A stretch of 64,000 nt of DNA, taken from an uncultured Litoreibacter sp. GTDB taxonomy: Bacteria; Pseudomonadota; Alphaproteobacteria; Rhodobacterales; Rhodobacteraceae. Made by a program: the position numbers and the translations under genes. The stretch is taken from assembly GCF_947487515.1 (NCBI RefSeq), contig NZ_CANKWO010000001.1:558001-622000 (forward strand), read 5' to 3'. Shown here one piece after another: positions 9,597 through 18,761 of the stretch (position 1 is its first letter; each line of letters begins with the position of its first letter). Under the pieces are notes generated by a model, which did no database searches, had not been told where the DNA came from, and was given only the letters and a program-made list of their open reading frames with translations.

Positions 9597-10955
9597 TCAA
9601 GCGCTTCTTACAGGGGTCTTCATTGTAACCAGCTCTTCCGACATGGTCGGGTGCACGGCGCAAACCTGATCAAACTGCGCTTTGGTTGCCTTCATCTTCA
9701 CCGCAATGCCAGCCAGTTGGATCATCTCACCTGCCGCAGGTGCCACAATATGGCAGCCCAACACCACGTCCGTGTCCTTGCAAACCACCAATTTCATCAA
9801 CACGCGATCTTCACGACCAATGAAGCTTTGCTGCATTGGCTTAAACGAAGTCGAATAGATGTCGACAGGGCCAGCTTCTCGGGCCTCTTCCTCGGACATG
9901 CCCACGGTTCCCAACTCGGGCTGCGTGAACACGGCTGACGGGATAAGTTCGTGGTCAACCGGCGTTGGGTTGCCATTGAACACTGTCTCGACGAAAGCCA
10001 TGCCTTCGCGGATCGCAACAGGTGTCAGGTTCACGCGGTTGGTCACATCACCAATCGCATAGATGGAAGCTTGGCCGGTCTGGCTGTAGTCATCGACGAT
10101 GATCTCGCCACGACGGCCAACTTCTACGTCAACGTTCTCCAAGCCCAAGCCTTCGGTGTTTGGGGCCCGTCCGGTGGCATATAGCACGGCCTCGAACTCG
10201 GATGTATCGCCGTGGGTATCGGTGACCGAAACGCCGGCTTTGGCCTTTTGCATGTCGGCAATGTTGGTGCCGGTTTTGATGGTGATTCCACGTGCAGACA
10301 TCATATCAGCAACCAACCCGCGCGCCTCGTCGTCAAAGCCGCGCAGAACTTGCGCGCCACGGTAGAACAAGGTCACCTCTACGCCCAGACCATGCATGAT
10401 GCAGGCAAATTCGCAGGCAATAAAGCCACCGCCCACGATCAATATCGATTTCGGCAGTTTGTCCATGTGGAAGATGTCGTCGGACACCATGGCAAGATCG
10501 GTGTCGAAGTCCTCGGTGGGGCGCACCGGACGCCCGCCGGTCGCCACCAATATGTGTTTGGCAGTTTTGCGGGTGCCATCGGCCAGCGCCACAGTATGCG
10601 CATCTGCAATCGTGGCGCGCGAGGCGAATGTCTCCACGCCGGAATTTGTCAGCAACTTTTGATAAACGCCTTCAAGGCGGTCCAATTCGCCGTTTAAACG
10701 TGGCGAGAACTTGGACCAGTCGAATTCTCCCATGGAGACATCCCAGCCATAGTCAACCGCCTCGCCCATCGCTTCACGGTAGCCCGAGGCAAATACCATC
10801 AGCTTTTTGGGCACGCAGCCACGGATCACGCAGGTGCCCCCCAACCGGCTTTCTTCCGCCAAGCCGACCTTGGCCCCGCCTGCGGCGGCGACGCGCGCGG
10901 CCCGCACACCGCCAGAGCCGCCACCAATAACGAATAGGTCAAAGTCGAATTCCAT
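9597..10955 (-). CDS. gor: Glutathione-disulfide reductase
   Basis: 452 residues. It reduces oxidised glutathione with NADPH in the cytosol. Features in order: FAD-binding GGGSGGVRAARVAA, redox-active disulfide GGTCVIRGCVPKKLM, NAD(P)-binding GGGFIACEFAC, the FAD-binding YAIGDVTNRVNLTP and the C-terminal dimer domain with the active-site HPTMSEEL. The length is normal for the family. It is 15 bp downstream of rpiA on the same strand, so the pair may be co-transcribed; rpiA is a pentose-phosphate enzyme, and that pathway supplies NADPH. Confidence 0.95.
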   Translation of the reverse strand: MEFDFDLFVIGGGSGGVRAARVAAAGGAKVGLAEESRLGGTCVIRGCVPKKLMVFASGYREAMGEAVDYGWDVSMGEFDWSKFSPRLNGELDRLEGVYQKLLTNSGVETFASRATIADAHTVALADGTRKTAKHILVATGGRPVRPTEDFDTDLAMVSDDIFHMDKLPKSILIVGGGFIACEFACIMHGLGVEVTLFYRGAQVLRGFDDEARGLVADMMSARGITIKTGTNIADMQKAKAGVSVTDTHGDTSEFEAVLYATGRAPNTEGLGLENVDVEVGRRGEIIVDDYSQTGQASIYAIGDVTNRVNLTPVAIREGMAFVETVFNGNPTPVDHELIPSAVFTQPELGTVGMSEEEAREAGPVDIYSTSFKPMQQSFIGREDRVLMKLVVCKDTDVVLGCHIVAPAAGEMIQLAGIAVKMKATKAQFDQVCAVHPTMSEELVTMKTPVRSA

Positions 10956-10970
10956 GCGTTCTGTCCTTAC

Positions 10971-11759
10971 TTAATCTGCGATGTCGACAAACAGGTTGTC
11001 CGTTTCTTGCACGTCGATTTTCTCGTGCTCGACGGTGCCATTGTTAATGTCGCGGACTTCCACAGACCCGTCGCCATTGCCAATCACAACTACGTCACAG
11101 ATATCAATGAACAACCCGTTTTCAACCACGCCGGGAATTTGGTTCAGCACCAAAGACAGCTGGCGCGGATTCCCGATCCGACGCAGGTGCAGATCTAGGA
11201 TAAAGTTGCCCTCATCGGTGACAAATGGCGTGGTGCCATTCATGCGGAGCGAGGTGCTGCGCCCCAATACATCCAGATTCACCAATGTTTCTTCAATCAA
11301 CGCCTTGGTCGTCTGCCAGCCAAAGGGGATCACCTCTACAGGCATCGCGAAGGCGCCAAGGGTTTCGACCTGCTTTGACAGATCTGCGATCACGATCATC
11401 TGGTCAGAGGCCGTGGCGACGATCTTCTCGATCAGCAAGGCCCCGCCCCCGCCCTTTATCAGGTTCAGGTTATGGTCATATTCATCCGCGCCATCGATGG
11501 TCAGGTCCAGCCATTTGGCCTCGTCCAGCGTCACAATAGGGACGCCGACCTGTTGCGCCAACTCCGCCGTGCGCTTGGATGTGGCCACTCCGGTGACCTT
11601 CAATCCGTCGTTGCGCACCAATTCGCCCAAGCATTTCACCATCCATGCCGCAGTAGAGCCCGTGCCAAGCCCAACCTTCATACCGTCTTCCACATAATCG
11701 ACCGCGCGTTTCGCCGCGACGAACTTGGCTTTATCAATGGGGGAAAGCGTGCCTGACAT
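10971..11759 (-). CDS. rpiA: Ribose-5-phosphate isomerase A
   Basis: 262 residues. It interconverts ribose 5-phosphate and ribulose 5-phosphate in the pentose phosphate pathway. Conserved segments are VGLGTGSTAAWMV (phosphate loop), TIDGADEYDHNLNLIKGGGG (catalytic region) and the LIEKIVATAS helix. The C-terminal extension of about 30 residues is slightly longer than in enterobacterial RpiA (about 219) but normal for alphaproteobacteria. The 5' flank (11760-11908) contains two copies of TATACGCGC but no other recognised signal. Confidence 0.95.
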   Translation of the reverse strand: MSGTLSPIDKAKFVAAKRAVDYVEDGMKVGLGTGSTAAWMVKCLGELVRNDGLKVTGVATSKRTAELAQQVGVPIVTLDEAKWLDLTIDGADEYDHNLNLIKGGGGALLIEKIVATASDQMIVIADLSKQVETLGAFAMPVEVIPFGWQTTKALIEETLVNLDVLGRSTSLRMNGTTPFVTDEGNFILDLHLRRIGNPRQLSLVLNQIPGVVENGLFIDICDVVVIGNGDGSVEVRDINNGTVEHEKIDVQETDNLFVDIAD

Positions 11760-11908
11760 AGATGCATCCTCATATGGTGTCCGCAGTGCTTATACGCGCT
11801 ATACGCGCGATGGGCGAGGCATAAAGCCGTGAAAATTGCCCATGAACGGGCGCAATATACCTGCAGCTGGTCGCACCCCTGTCGCAAGACAGTTTCACCC
11901 AGTGGTTT

Positions 11909-12571
11909 TCAGTCCTTTGGCACCAAGGCTTGCAACACGTCGTCAATATGCTCGACCGGCAAAAGAACCAACATTAACCGTGAGTTAAAGGACAAACGCA
12001 CAGGGCCGGTGACTTCGTTGGACGTCCCCCCCCTTGTCCATGGGGCCATGGCAAGCCCCGCGATCGGATACTTCAAGCCCTCACTGCGTCCCGTGACCTC
12101 CCCCATCGGAAAAAGCGAGAAGCGGGTGCCGTGCGGAAGGTCAATCGAGAAGGAAGACGGCGCCAGAAAGCACAAGTCTTCTTCCCCCATAAGAATGCAG
12201 CGCTGCTCTGGGTGGCGCACCAAGGCCGTGCAGGCTGCCAATTCGTGGTCCAGCCGCCCCCCCGTGAAGCCATGCGCCAAAATTGCAGGGGCCGCGACTG
12301 ACCTGAGACATTTCTCAAAGTCGGTGCTGTCTTGCTCTGCTATGGGGTAGACTGTGGTCGCATCCAATTTGGCGCGCGTATCCGGACTGAGGCTGTCCAT
12401 GTCGCCGATTACAGCCTCGGGTTTCAGGTTATTCGCCACCGCCAGCTCGGCTCCACCATCGGCGCAAACTAGAATCGGTGCCACCTTAAGCGACTGAATT
12501 ACATGTCTAAAATGTGTCGGAGCCCCACCCAAAAGTGTCATAAATAAGGGGGTGTGTACAATTTCTGCCAT
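11909..12571 (-). CDS. Thiamine diphosphokinase
   Basis: 220 residues from the chosen start. It transfers pyrophosphate from ATP to thiamine, giving the cofactor thiamine diphosphate. Visible TPK motifs are CADGGAELA, VIGDMDSLSPD, QDSTDFEKCLR and HGFTGGRLDHELA (substrate and metal binding), then the beta-rich C-terminal domain. A longer start at 12610 adds 13 residues; ATG 12571 (MAEIVHTPLFMTLLGGAP) fits the family better, though it lacks an obvious ribosome-binding site. Divergent from the repeat-protein gene across an AT-rich 115-bp gap. Confidence 0.9.
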   Translation of the reverse strand: MAEIVHTPLFMTLLGGAPTHFRHVIQSLKVAPILVCADGGAELAVANNLKPEAVIGDMDSLSPDTRAKLDATTVYPIAEQDSTDFEKCLRSVAAPAILAHGFTGGRLDHELAACTALVRHPEQRCILMGEEDLCFLAPSSFSIDLPHGTRFSLFPMGEVTGRSEGLKYPIAGLAMAPWTRGGTSNEVTGPVRLSFNSRLMLVLLPVEHIDDVLQALVPKD

Positions 12572-12686
12572 AGTGCGTGTATTAATGGACACACTGGAAA
12601 CAAACGGCAAGTTTTCTACGCATAAAACGTCAAAACCAGACGGATTTCGTTTTCGTTTGCGAAATTCAGAGTGCTAGCTTTACGCA

Positions 12687-15200
12687 GTGGTGGGAGAAAG
12701 TGAGTATACCGTGGTTGGTGATAGTAAGATTTTAACAGTCTCATATGGGACATTTTCATGTACTCTGGAGGGGTTCGACGAACCGTTCTCGACGATGAAA
12801 GCGATTGCGGAGTATTTCCGTGATCTAGCGGCAGATGACCGCTATTTTGGCGCGGAGCCTCCGACGCCTGATACAGAAATGCTGCATAAGATTGCAGAAA
12901 GCACGATCCAGCGCCGCGTTGCCGCCGAACTGGCAGAGAACGGTGTGATCCTGCGCCAGACAGAGTCCGCCCCCGAGGTTGCGGCCCCTGCTCCGGCATT
13001 GGCAGTTGAATTGCCCAAAGCAGAGGTAGCGGTGGAGCAGACACCGGCGCCGAAAGCTGAGGTCATGACATCTGTTGCGAAAGTCCCCGTCGCCCCTCAG
13101 GTTACTCCGGTGCGCGCGGAAGCAGTCCCCAACATCGCGATGCCAGAGGCAAATACCGGCGATACAGTTGCCGACAAATTGCAGCGCATCCGCGCAGTTG
13201 TCGCACGGGAGAACGCAGCCCCCGCGCCCTACAGCGAAGACCAACACGCCGAAGAGTTCGAAGCCAACAGCGATGACGCTGACGCCCAAGCTCCAAGCGC
13301 CTTGTTTGAGACCCCCATCGATCTTGGGGATGAAGGCGCGGATAACGCCTCCATCGACGCGATCATGGCTGGCCTGAACGAGCCGGACGAGGATGATGCG
13401 GAAGCACAAGCTAAAGCAGACGCCGAAGCAGAAGCACAGGCTAAAGCGGACGCAGAAGCAGAGGCGCAGGCTAAAGCAGATGCCGAAGCAGAGGCGCAAG
13501 CCAAAGCGGACGCCGAAGCAGCAGCGCAAGCTAAAGCAGACGCGGAAGCAGCAGCGCAGGCCAAAGCAGAAGCCGAAGCAGCAGCGCAGGCCAAAGCAGA
13601 CGCCGAAGCAGAAGCGCAAGCTAAAGCAGACGCCGAAGCAGCAGCGCAGGCCAAAGCAGACGCCGAAGCAGAAGCGCAGGCTAAAGCAGATGCCGAAGCA
13701 GAAGCGCAAGCCAAGGCAGACGCCGAAGCAGAGGCGCAGGCTAAAGCAGATGCCGAAGCAGAAGCGCAAGCCAAGGCAGACGCCGAAGCAGAGGCGCAGG
13801 CTAAAGCGGACGCCGAAGCAGAAGCGCAAGCCAAAGCGGACGCCGAAGCAGCAGCGCAAGCCAAAGCGGACGCCGAAGCAGAAGCGCAGGCCAAAGCAGA
13901 TGCCGAAGCAGAGGCTGACATCTCAAATGAAGACGATGCGGAAAAGGCGGAAGAAGAAGCCCTGCGTCGTACCAAACCGCGCCGTCGCATCGTTGTTCAA
14001 AAGATTTCGCGTGCCGATATGGAAGCTGCTCAGGCAGCGAAAGAGGCAGAGTTGCCGCCAGAAATGGAAGCAGAACTCATGGCGGAACTGGCTCAAGTGG
14101 AAGCCGAAGCCGCCTCCCCAATCGAAGCAACTGACGAACCCGTTGCGGAAGAAGCGGTCGCGGACGTTGAAGCCGTAGTTGAAGCTGAACCACAAGACCA
14201 AGACGCAGACGACATTTTGTCCCGCCTGACTGGCTCCCTCGAAGAGGATGCCGTTGCCACGGAGCAAGACGTGTCTGAGCTGGCCCAACTGGACGGCGAC
14301 AAGGATGACGAAGACGTCTTGAAATCCTTGATGATGGACGCAGATGCTGAAGTCGACACAGCCGTTGAAGCAGAAGCAGAAGCAGAAGCAGAAGCAGAAG
14401 CAGAAGCAGAAGCAGAAGCAGAAGCAGAAGCAGAAGCAGAAGCAGAAAAGCCAGCCGACATCGAAGCTGAGCGCAAGTCCAAATCTTTTGCCGCAATGGC
14501 TGAAGACGACGCAATCGAACGCTTGATGTCGACAACAAGCTCGCGCCTTGAGAATGATGAAAGCTCGGTTCGCCGTGCCTCCATCGCCCACCTGAAAGCT
14601 GCCGTTGCCGCAACGAAAGCCGATCGCTCTATTGCAGATGCGAATGACAAGCGTGAAGAAGAAGAACTGGACCAGTATCGTGACGATCTGGCCCGCGTTG
14701 TTCGCCCTGGTCGCCCGACCGCTGGCAGCAGCCGTTCTGACCGCCCGTCGCCTCTGGTCTTGATCAGCGAGCAACGCATCGACCAAGTGGAGGAAGCCGC
14801 CGAAGCTGTCGCAGCCTCCGCCCCTGCAGTTGATGTGCGTCCGCGCCGCGTGACCCGTGGCAATTTGGCACTACAAGACGAGTTGGAAGAACAGTTCGAA
14901 ACTGAAGAGAACCTGTTCGTCGAAAACGACCAGATGTCTTTCGCGGAATATGCGGCAAAAGTTGGCGCATTGGAACTTCCGGACATTCTGGAAGCAGCCG
15001 CCGCCTTCTACGTGGAAATCGAGCAAGCGGAGCACTTCACGCGCCCGATGCTGATGCGCAAGCTGGCAACGATCTCTGGCCCCGAAGCGCCTTCGCGCGA
15101 AGATGGCTTGCGCGCCTTTGGCACTCTGCTTCGGACCGGCAAGCTGGTCAAAACCGACAACGGCAAATTTACGCTCTCCAAGAGCTCACAATATGCCTAA
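12687..15200 (+). CDS. Large acidic Ala/Glu-rich repeat protein with conserved ends
   Basis: 837 residues; function unknown. The N-terminal 70 or so residues ([20 protein letters not shown], then [20 protein letters not shown]) and the C-terminal 100 or so ([20 protein letters not shown], then a helical [19 protein letters not shown]) look like folded domains that I recall as conserved in Rhodobacterales, where they are labelled only as lipoprotein or CheA-like. No lipobox or kinase motif is present, so those labels look wrong. Between them lies a low-complexity acidic helix-former with 17 copies of a 10-residue unit and an (EA)13 tract. The start is GTG 12687; GTG 12711, with GGGAGAAAG upstream, is an alternative. 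A strong terminator follows. Confidence 0.85.
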   Translation: MVGESEYTVVGDSKILTVSYGTFSCTLEGFDEPFSTMKAIAEYFRDLAADDRYFGAEPPTPDTEMLHKIAESTIQRRVAAELAENGVILRQTESAPEVAAPAPALAVELPKAEVAVEQTPAPKAEVMTSVAKVPVAPQVTPVRAEAVPNIAMPEANTGDTVADKLQRIRAVVARENAAPAPYSEDQHAEEFEANSDDADAQAPSALFETPIDLGDEGADNASIDAIMAGLNEPDEDDAEAQAKADAEAEAQAKADAEAEAQAKADAEAEAQAKADAEAAAQAKADAEAAAQAKAEAEAAAQAKADAEAEAQAKADAEAAAQAKADAEAEAQAKADAEAEAQAKADAEAEAQAKADAEAEAQAKADAEAEAQAKADAEAEAQAKADAEAAAQAKADAEAEAQAKADAEAEADISNEDDAEKAEEEALRRTKPRRRIVVQKISRADMEAAQAAKEAELPPEMEAELMAELAQVEAEAASPIEATDEPVAEEAVADVEAVVEAEPQDQDADDILSRLTGSLEEDAVATEQDVSELAQLDGDKDDEDVLKSLMMDADAEVDTAVEAEAEAEAEAEAEAEAEAEAEAEAEAEKPADIEAERKSKSFAAMAEDDAIERLMSTTSSRLENDESSVRRASIAHLKAAVAATKADRSIADANDKREEEELDQYRDDLARVVRPGRPTAGSSRSDRPSPLVLISEQRIDQVEEAAEAVAASAPAVDVRPRRVTRGNLALQDELEEQFETEENLFVENDQMSFAEYAAKVGALELPDILEAAAAFYVEIEQAEHFTRPMLMRKLATISGPEAPSREDGLRAFGTLLRTGKLVKTDNGKFTLSKSSQYA
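13401..13910 (+). repeat. 17 tandem 30-bp units inside the acidic repeat protein gene
   Basis: Each unit encodes (E/A)AQAKADAEA, with small variation (Asp to Glu in unit 6; Glu or Ala at the first position). The third-position differences (gcg/gca, gac/gat, aaa/aag) show that the units have diverged while the peptide was kept. It lies in frame in the coding sequence, so length changes by whole units would not break the gene. Confidence 0.95.
14367..14444 (+). repeat. (GAAGCA)13 hexanucleotide microsatellite in a coding region
   Basis: Thirteen perfect copies of GAAGCA encode (Glu-Ala)13. Being perfect at the DNA level, unlike the 30-bp units upstream, it looks young or prone to slippage. Slippage by six bases stays in frame. 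Confidence 0.97.
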
Positions 15201-15246
15201 GAGGCCCGCTGGCCGGGTCTGCTCCCGGCTGGGCACCAACCACGGG

Positions 15247-15276
15247 ACGAGGTGCGCAGAAATGCGCGCCTCGTTT
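15247..15276 (+). terminator. Rho-independent terminator after the acidic repeat protein gene
   Basis: A 12-bp stem with one G-T wobble (ACGAGGTGCGCA at 15247-15258, TGCGCGCCTCGT at 15263-15274), a GAAA tetraloop and a short T run. It lies 47 bp past the stop codon, between convergent genes. Confidence 0.85.
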
Positions 15277-15312
15277 CGCGTTTAAGCCCCTGTAATAAGT
15301 GCAAAAACATTA

Positions 15313-16002
15313 CTAAGCGCCATCCAAAATGCGCCCCTGAAGCCAAAAAATCGAAGGGTAAGACGCCAGCCAAAACCACACAAAGCGGTTCAATCCAAAC
15401 AGGCAGGCGTTGGCCAGATGAAAGCAAAACGCAATGGCCAGAAACAGGGCCAACACAGTCGGGTTCAGCACGCTTATGGGAAACAGAACCTCGAACACCA
15501 TGGCGCTCCAAGATGCCCACCACAAAAGCCGCGGTCGCTTTGAAAGATCGCGAAGGGAAGCCGTCACCGGATAGGCAGAAAACCCGAAAACATCGCGCAG
15601 CGCCTGCCCGCCCCGCCAGTCTGGGTTCGCAATTTTGACCTGCCCCGATACAAAATATGACAGCATAACCTGCACCGCCAGATACCCGAACGCAGCTTGC
15701 GCCCAAAGCCCATCTGGCGCCCAATGCGCCAAACAAAGGCAAAACAACACCAAAAGCCCCATTCGATCACTGCCACCGTTGTAAGGCCCTTGAAATCGAT
15801 GAAGCACCGCAAGGCTATGAAGGCATAATCCCAGCAGCACCCATTGGCTTTGCAGACCGAACAGCAGCAAAAAGCTCAAGGCCCCGCGAATGGCGAAAAG
15901 CTTGGGCGCAACACGCGACCCGAACACATGCTCGGCGCTTTGCTGCAAGAACGCGAGAGCCAACAGCAGTTCCGTTGCACGAAGAGCGTCGTCAAAGGTC
16001 AT
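15313..16002 (-). CDS. HTTM-domain-like integral membrane protein
   Basis: 229 residues with about six hydrophobic helices and polar loops containing HRFQGPYNGGSDRMGLL and SGQVKIANPDWRGGQALRD. The pattern GSDRM, then YFVSGQVKIANPDWRGG, matches bacterial HTTM proteins (horizontally transferred transmembrane domain, related to vitamin-K-dependent gamma-carboxylase). It is shorter than full carboxylase homologues, and carboxylase activity should not be assumed. The start ATG overlaps the end of the upstream small gene by 4 bp (ATGA), so the two are translated as a pair. Confidence 0.78.
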   Translation of the reverse strand: MTFDDALRATELLLALAFLQQSAEHVFGSRVAPKLFAIRGALSFLLLFGLQSQWVLLGLCLHSLAVLHRFQGPYNGGSDRMGLLVLFCLCLAHWAPDGLWAQAAFGYLAVQVMLSYFVSGQVKIANPDWRGGQALRDVFGFSAYPVTASLRDLSKRPRLLWWASWSAMVFEVLFPISVLNPTVLALFLAIAFCFHLANACLFGLNRFVWFWLASYPSIFWLQGRILDGA

Positions 16003-16439
16003 GGACAGCCGAATTCGGTCAATGGAAATGGATCGGAGGTGAATACTGTTTCTTGCGACTGCCCCGCGCCTTCCCCCTGCACAAACACCACGCGAAACTG
16101 AACATTCGTTTTAATGCGCGGTGCAGTAAGTTGCTTCACGTCAGCGCGCACACGGTGGCGAATCTGCGCAATACTGTGGGGCGTCGGGTGCAGCGCAATT
16201 CGCTCGGCGCAACTCATCACGAACAAAGATTCGTTGCGCATCGGGTTCCAAAACAAGCTGACAAGCATCCGCCACGGATCGATTTTCTGGGGGACTGGGC
16301 GAAAATCAGACCAAGCCTGCGATGAACCACCGCTTGGCTCGACCCACGCCCATTGAACGCGTGGCGAGGCTTCAACCGTTTGAAAAAACCGCCAAGACGG
16401 CAGCAAAACAGGGAAAATCAGAGACAAAGTCTTCAGCAT
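15999..16439 (-). CDS. Small protein encoded with the HTTM protein
   Basis: 146 residues from ATG 16439 (MLKTLSLIFPVLLPSWRFF); a TTG at 16490 would add 17 residues. I do not recognise the family. The N-terminus is hydrophobic; the rest is soluble-looking with a basic stretch (IRHRVRADVKQLTAPRIKTN) and a beta-like end. The 4-bp overlap with the HTTM gene implies they work together, perhaps as a soluble or membrane-surface partner. A flank with no visible features (16440-16565) separates it from DUF2842. Confidence 0.7.
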   Translation of the reverse strand: MLKTLSLIFPVLLPSWRFFQTVEASPRVQWAWVEPSGGSSQAWSDFRPVPQKIDPWRMLVSLFWNPMRNESLFVMSCAERIALHPTPHSIAQIRHRVRADVKQLTAPRIKTNVQFRVVFVQGEGAGQSQETVFTSDPFPLTEFGCP

Positions 16440-16565
16440 GTCCGGAGTTAACAAAAGCAAAGTTAACGACGTGCTAAATTCCCTGTTCAAAGGCGCGTAA
16501 ACGCAACAAACAGCCCTTGGCGTTGCGGCTAAATCCCGCTCCGGTAGATCGTTTTCAGCGCCCTA

Positions 16566-16787
16566 TCATTCGTCCGCATCGGGATCAGCCTGACCGATCC
16601 CTTTGAAGATGAACTTAAACGGCAAGGCCCACACAAAGCCCAAGACCACGTAAATCGCGATTTCAAGCAGCACATGCGGGCGCTCCAGCGTCCCCAAGAT
16701 AGACCACGCCACCGCAATATAAAGCGGCAAACCGATGATCAGGATCACCAGCGCCCAACGGCGGCGTGCTTTGTAACTTAGGGCCAT
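16566..16787 (-). CDS. DUF2842 small membrane protein
   Basis: 73 residues with two transmembrane helices (ALVILIIGLPLYIAVAWSIL and LLEIAIYVVLGFVWALPF) and the conserved ending FKFIFKGIGQADPDADE. This matches DUF2842, common in alphaproteobacteria and of unknown role. It starts 5 bp after purA on the same strand, so it is probably in that transcript. Confidence 0.88.
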   Translation of the reverse strand: MALSYKARRRWALVILIIGLPLYIAVAWSILGTLERPHVLLEIAIYVVLGFVWALPFKFIFKGIGQADPDADE

Positions 16788-16792
16788 CGCGA

Positions 16793-18088
16793 TCAGTCCG
16801 AAAACGGATCAGTGACAAGAATGGTGTCGTCGCGCTCTGGCGAGGTCGACAGCAAGGCCACAGGGCAATCGATCAGCTCCTCAACGCGGCGGACGTATTT
16901 AATCGCCTCCGCAGGTAGATCCGCCCAAGACCGCGCGCCTTCGGTGGACTGGGACCACCCCGGCATGGTCTCGTAGATCGGCTTGCAACGGGCCTGATGG
17001 CTCGACGCGGTTGGCAGATAGTCGATGCGTTCGCCGTCCAGCTCGTAGCCGACGCAGATTTTCAGCTCTTCAAAGCCGTCCAACACATCCAATTTGGTGA
17101 AGGCAATGCCCGATACGCCAGACGTGGCGCATGTTTGGCGCACCAGAACCGCGTCAAACCAGCCGCAACGGCGTTGACGGCCTGTTACCGTGCCAAATTC
17201 ATGGCCCCGCTCACCCAAGCGCTGGCCGTCGTCGTCTTGCAATTCACAAGGGAAAGGACCCTCGCCCACGCGGGTTGTATAGGCTTTGACGATGCCGAGG
17301 ACGAAATCAATCGCGCCTGGCCCCATGCCGGAGCCCGTAGCGGCCTGACCTGCGATCACATTGGAAGAGGTCACAAAGGGGTATGTGCCGAAGTCGATAT
17401 CCAGCAACGCGCCTTGCGCGCCTTCAAACAAGATGCGCTTGCCGGCTTTGCGCTTCTCAGCCAGCACTTTCCACACGGGAGCCGCAAATTGCAGCACGGA
17501 GGGTGCGATGGCTTCCAGCTGGGCGATCAGGGCCGCGCGGTCAACGGGATCTAACCCCATGCCACGACGCAGGGTGTCGTGATGCTCCAACAGGCGGTCA
17601 ACGCGGGTTTCCAGCGTTTCACGATCGGCCAAATCAGCAACGCGAATGGCGCGGCGTCCCACTTTATCTTCATAGGCAGGTCCGATTCCGCGACCGGTGG
17701 TGCCAATCTTGGTGCCGGGATTCGCGGCTTCTTCTCGGGCGCGATCCAATTCGCCGTGCACCGGCAGGATCAGCGGCGTATTTTCCGCAATCATCAAGTT
17801 GTCAGCGTTGATCTCGACCCCTTGGCCTTGCAGCAAAGCGATCTCTTTTTCCAAGTGCCAAGGGTCCAGCACAACGCCGTTTCCAATGACCGACAATTTG
17901 CCGCCGCGCACAATGCCAGAGGGCAGAAGCGACAATTTGTAGACCTTGCCATCAATGACCAGCGTATGGCCTGCGTTGTGACCGCCTTGGAAGCGCGCGA
18001 TGACATCTGCGCGCTCCGACAACCAGTCCACGATCTTGCCTTTGCCTTCGTCGCCCCATTGAGCGCCGACAACTACCACATTGGCCAT
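16793..18088 (-). CDS. purA: Adenylosuccinate synthetase
   Basis: 431 residues. It couples GTP hydrolysis to adenylosuccinate formation from IMP and aspartate, the first step to AMP. Motifs are [16 protein letters not shown] (P-loop-like GTP site with catalytic Asp), [23 protein letters not shown] and the C-terminal base-recognition LPTASSHQ region. The frame runs open to 18265, but the family starts at [12 protein letters not shown], so ATG 18088 is used. It is divergent from secG over 142 bp. Confidence 0.97.
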   Translation of the reverse strand: MANVVVVGAQWGDEGKGKIVDWLSERADVIARFQGGHNAGHTLVIDGKVYKLSLLPSGIVRGGKLSVIGNGVVLDPWHLEKEIALLQGQGVEINADNLMIAENTPLILPVHGELDRAREEAANPGTKIGTTGRGIGPAYEDKVGRRAIRVADLADRETLETRVDRLLEHHDTLRRGMGLDPVDRAALIAQLEAIAPSVLQFAAPVWKVLAEKRKAGKRILFEGAQGALLDIDFGTYPFVTSSNVIAGQAATGSGMGPGAIDFVLGIVKAYTTRVGEGPFPCELQDDDGQRLGERGHEFGTVTGRQRRCGWFDAVLVRQTCATSGVSGIAFTKLDVLDGFEELKICVGYELDGERIDYLPTASSHQARCKPIYETMPGWSQSTEGARSWADLPAEAIKYVRRVEELIDCPVALLSTSPERDDTILVTDPFSD

Positions 18089-18230
18089 GCTGAATTCCTT
18101 GTCCCGGAGATTAAACCCGCGCCCGTATACAAGCGCTTCTTCGTGGGGGGAAGTCACAAATGGCGGGTTGCGCCGTGACGCCGCCCCTACTACATACCAC
18201 CGGAACAATTGCGTCATAGGCCACTGCCCC

Positions 18231-18593
18231 ATGGAAAACATTATTCTCACCGTCCACTTGATCATTGCTTTGTGCCTGATCGGTATTGTGCTCGTTCAAC
18301 GCTCTGAGGGCGGCGGTCTGGGTGTCGGCGGCGGCGGTGGCGGAACCACGTCAGGGCGCCCCTCGATCACTGCATTGGGCAAGCTGACATGGGTTTTCGG
18401 CATCGCATTTGTCATCACGTCAATTAGCCTGACCGTGATTGCCGCACGCAACGCCAACACCGGATCGGTGCTAGACGGCGATGCGATCACGGCCCCTGCG
18501 CAAAGCACGGCCCCCGCTGGCGATGCGCTGTTGCCGCCCAGCTTGCCTGCGACCGGTGATGCGCCATTGGCCCCACCTCGCATCGACGAGTAA
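18231..18593 (+). CDS. secG: SecG preprotein translocase subunit
   Basis: 120 residues. Two membrane helices ([19 protein letters not shown] and [20 protein letters not shown]) flank the Gly-rich cytoplasmic loop [15 protein letters not shown] that is typical of SecG. The Pro/Ala-rich tail after residue 85 is the usual variable extension. It assists the SecYEG channel. The start is ATG 18231 (MENIILTVH) although the frame is open further upstream. The gap 18594-18761 before pyrG holds a weak hairpin without a T run. Confidence 0.93.
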   Translation: MENIILTVHLIIALCLIGIVLVQRSEGGGLGVGGGGGGTTSGRPSITALGKLTWVFGIAFVITSISLTVIAARNANTGSVLDGDAITAPAQSTAPAGDALLPPSLPATGDAPLAPPRIDE

Positions 18594-18761
18594 AAACAAA
18601 AATTCACTAATTATGGGCGGTTAAGCGAAATCGCCCACATTATGTTGCGGCGCGCGGTTGCGGGAGCGCCGCGAATCCTCTATGTCTTAAATCCCGTGAG
18701 TAAGGGCATTTTCATGCTCTGAAGCACCAATAATTTCAGGTTACACGGGACAGATCCAGCC

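Noticed and set aside
13401-13910. Regular 30-bp repeats that could look like a CRISPR array
   Set aside because: There are no spacers; units are contiguous and encode a kept peptide.
13229-14986. Long antisense and alternate frames across the acidic repeat gene
   Set aside because: They only mirror the repeat (Ser/Ala/Cys or Leu/Phe runs) and lack any start signal or folded-domain pattern.
18613-18635. Hairpin GGGCGGT/ATCGCCC after secG
   Set aside because: Seven-pair stem includes a wobble and no T run follows; too weak to call a terminator.
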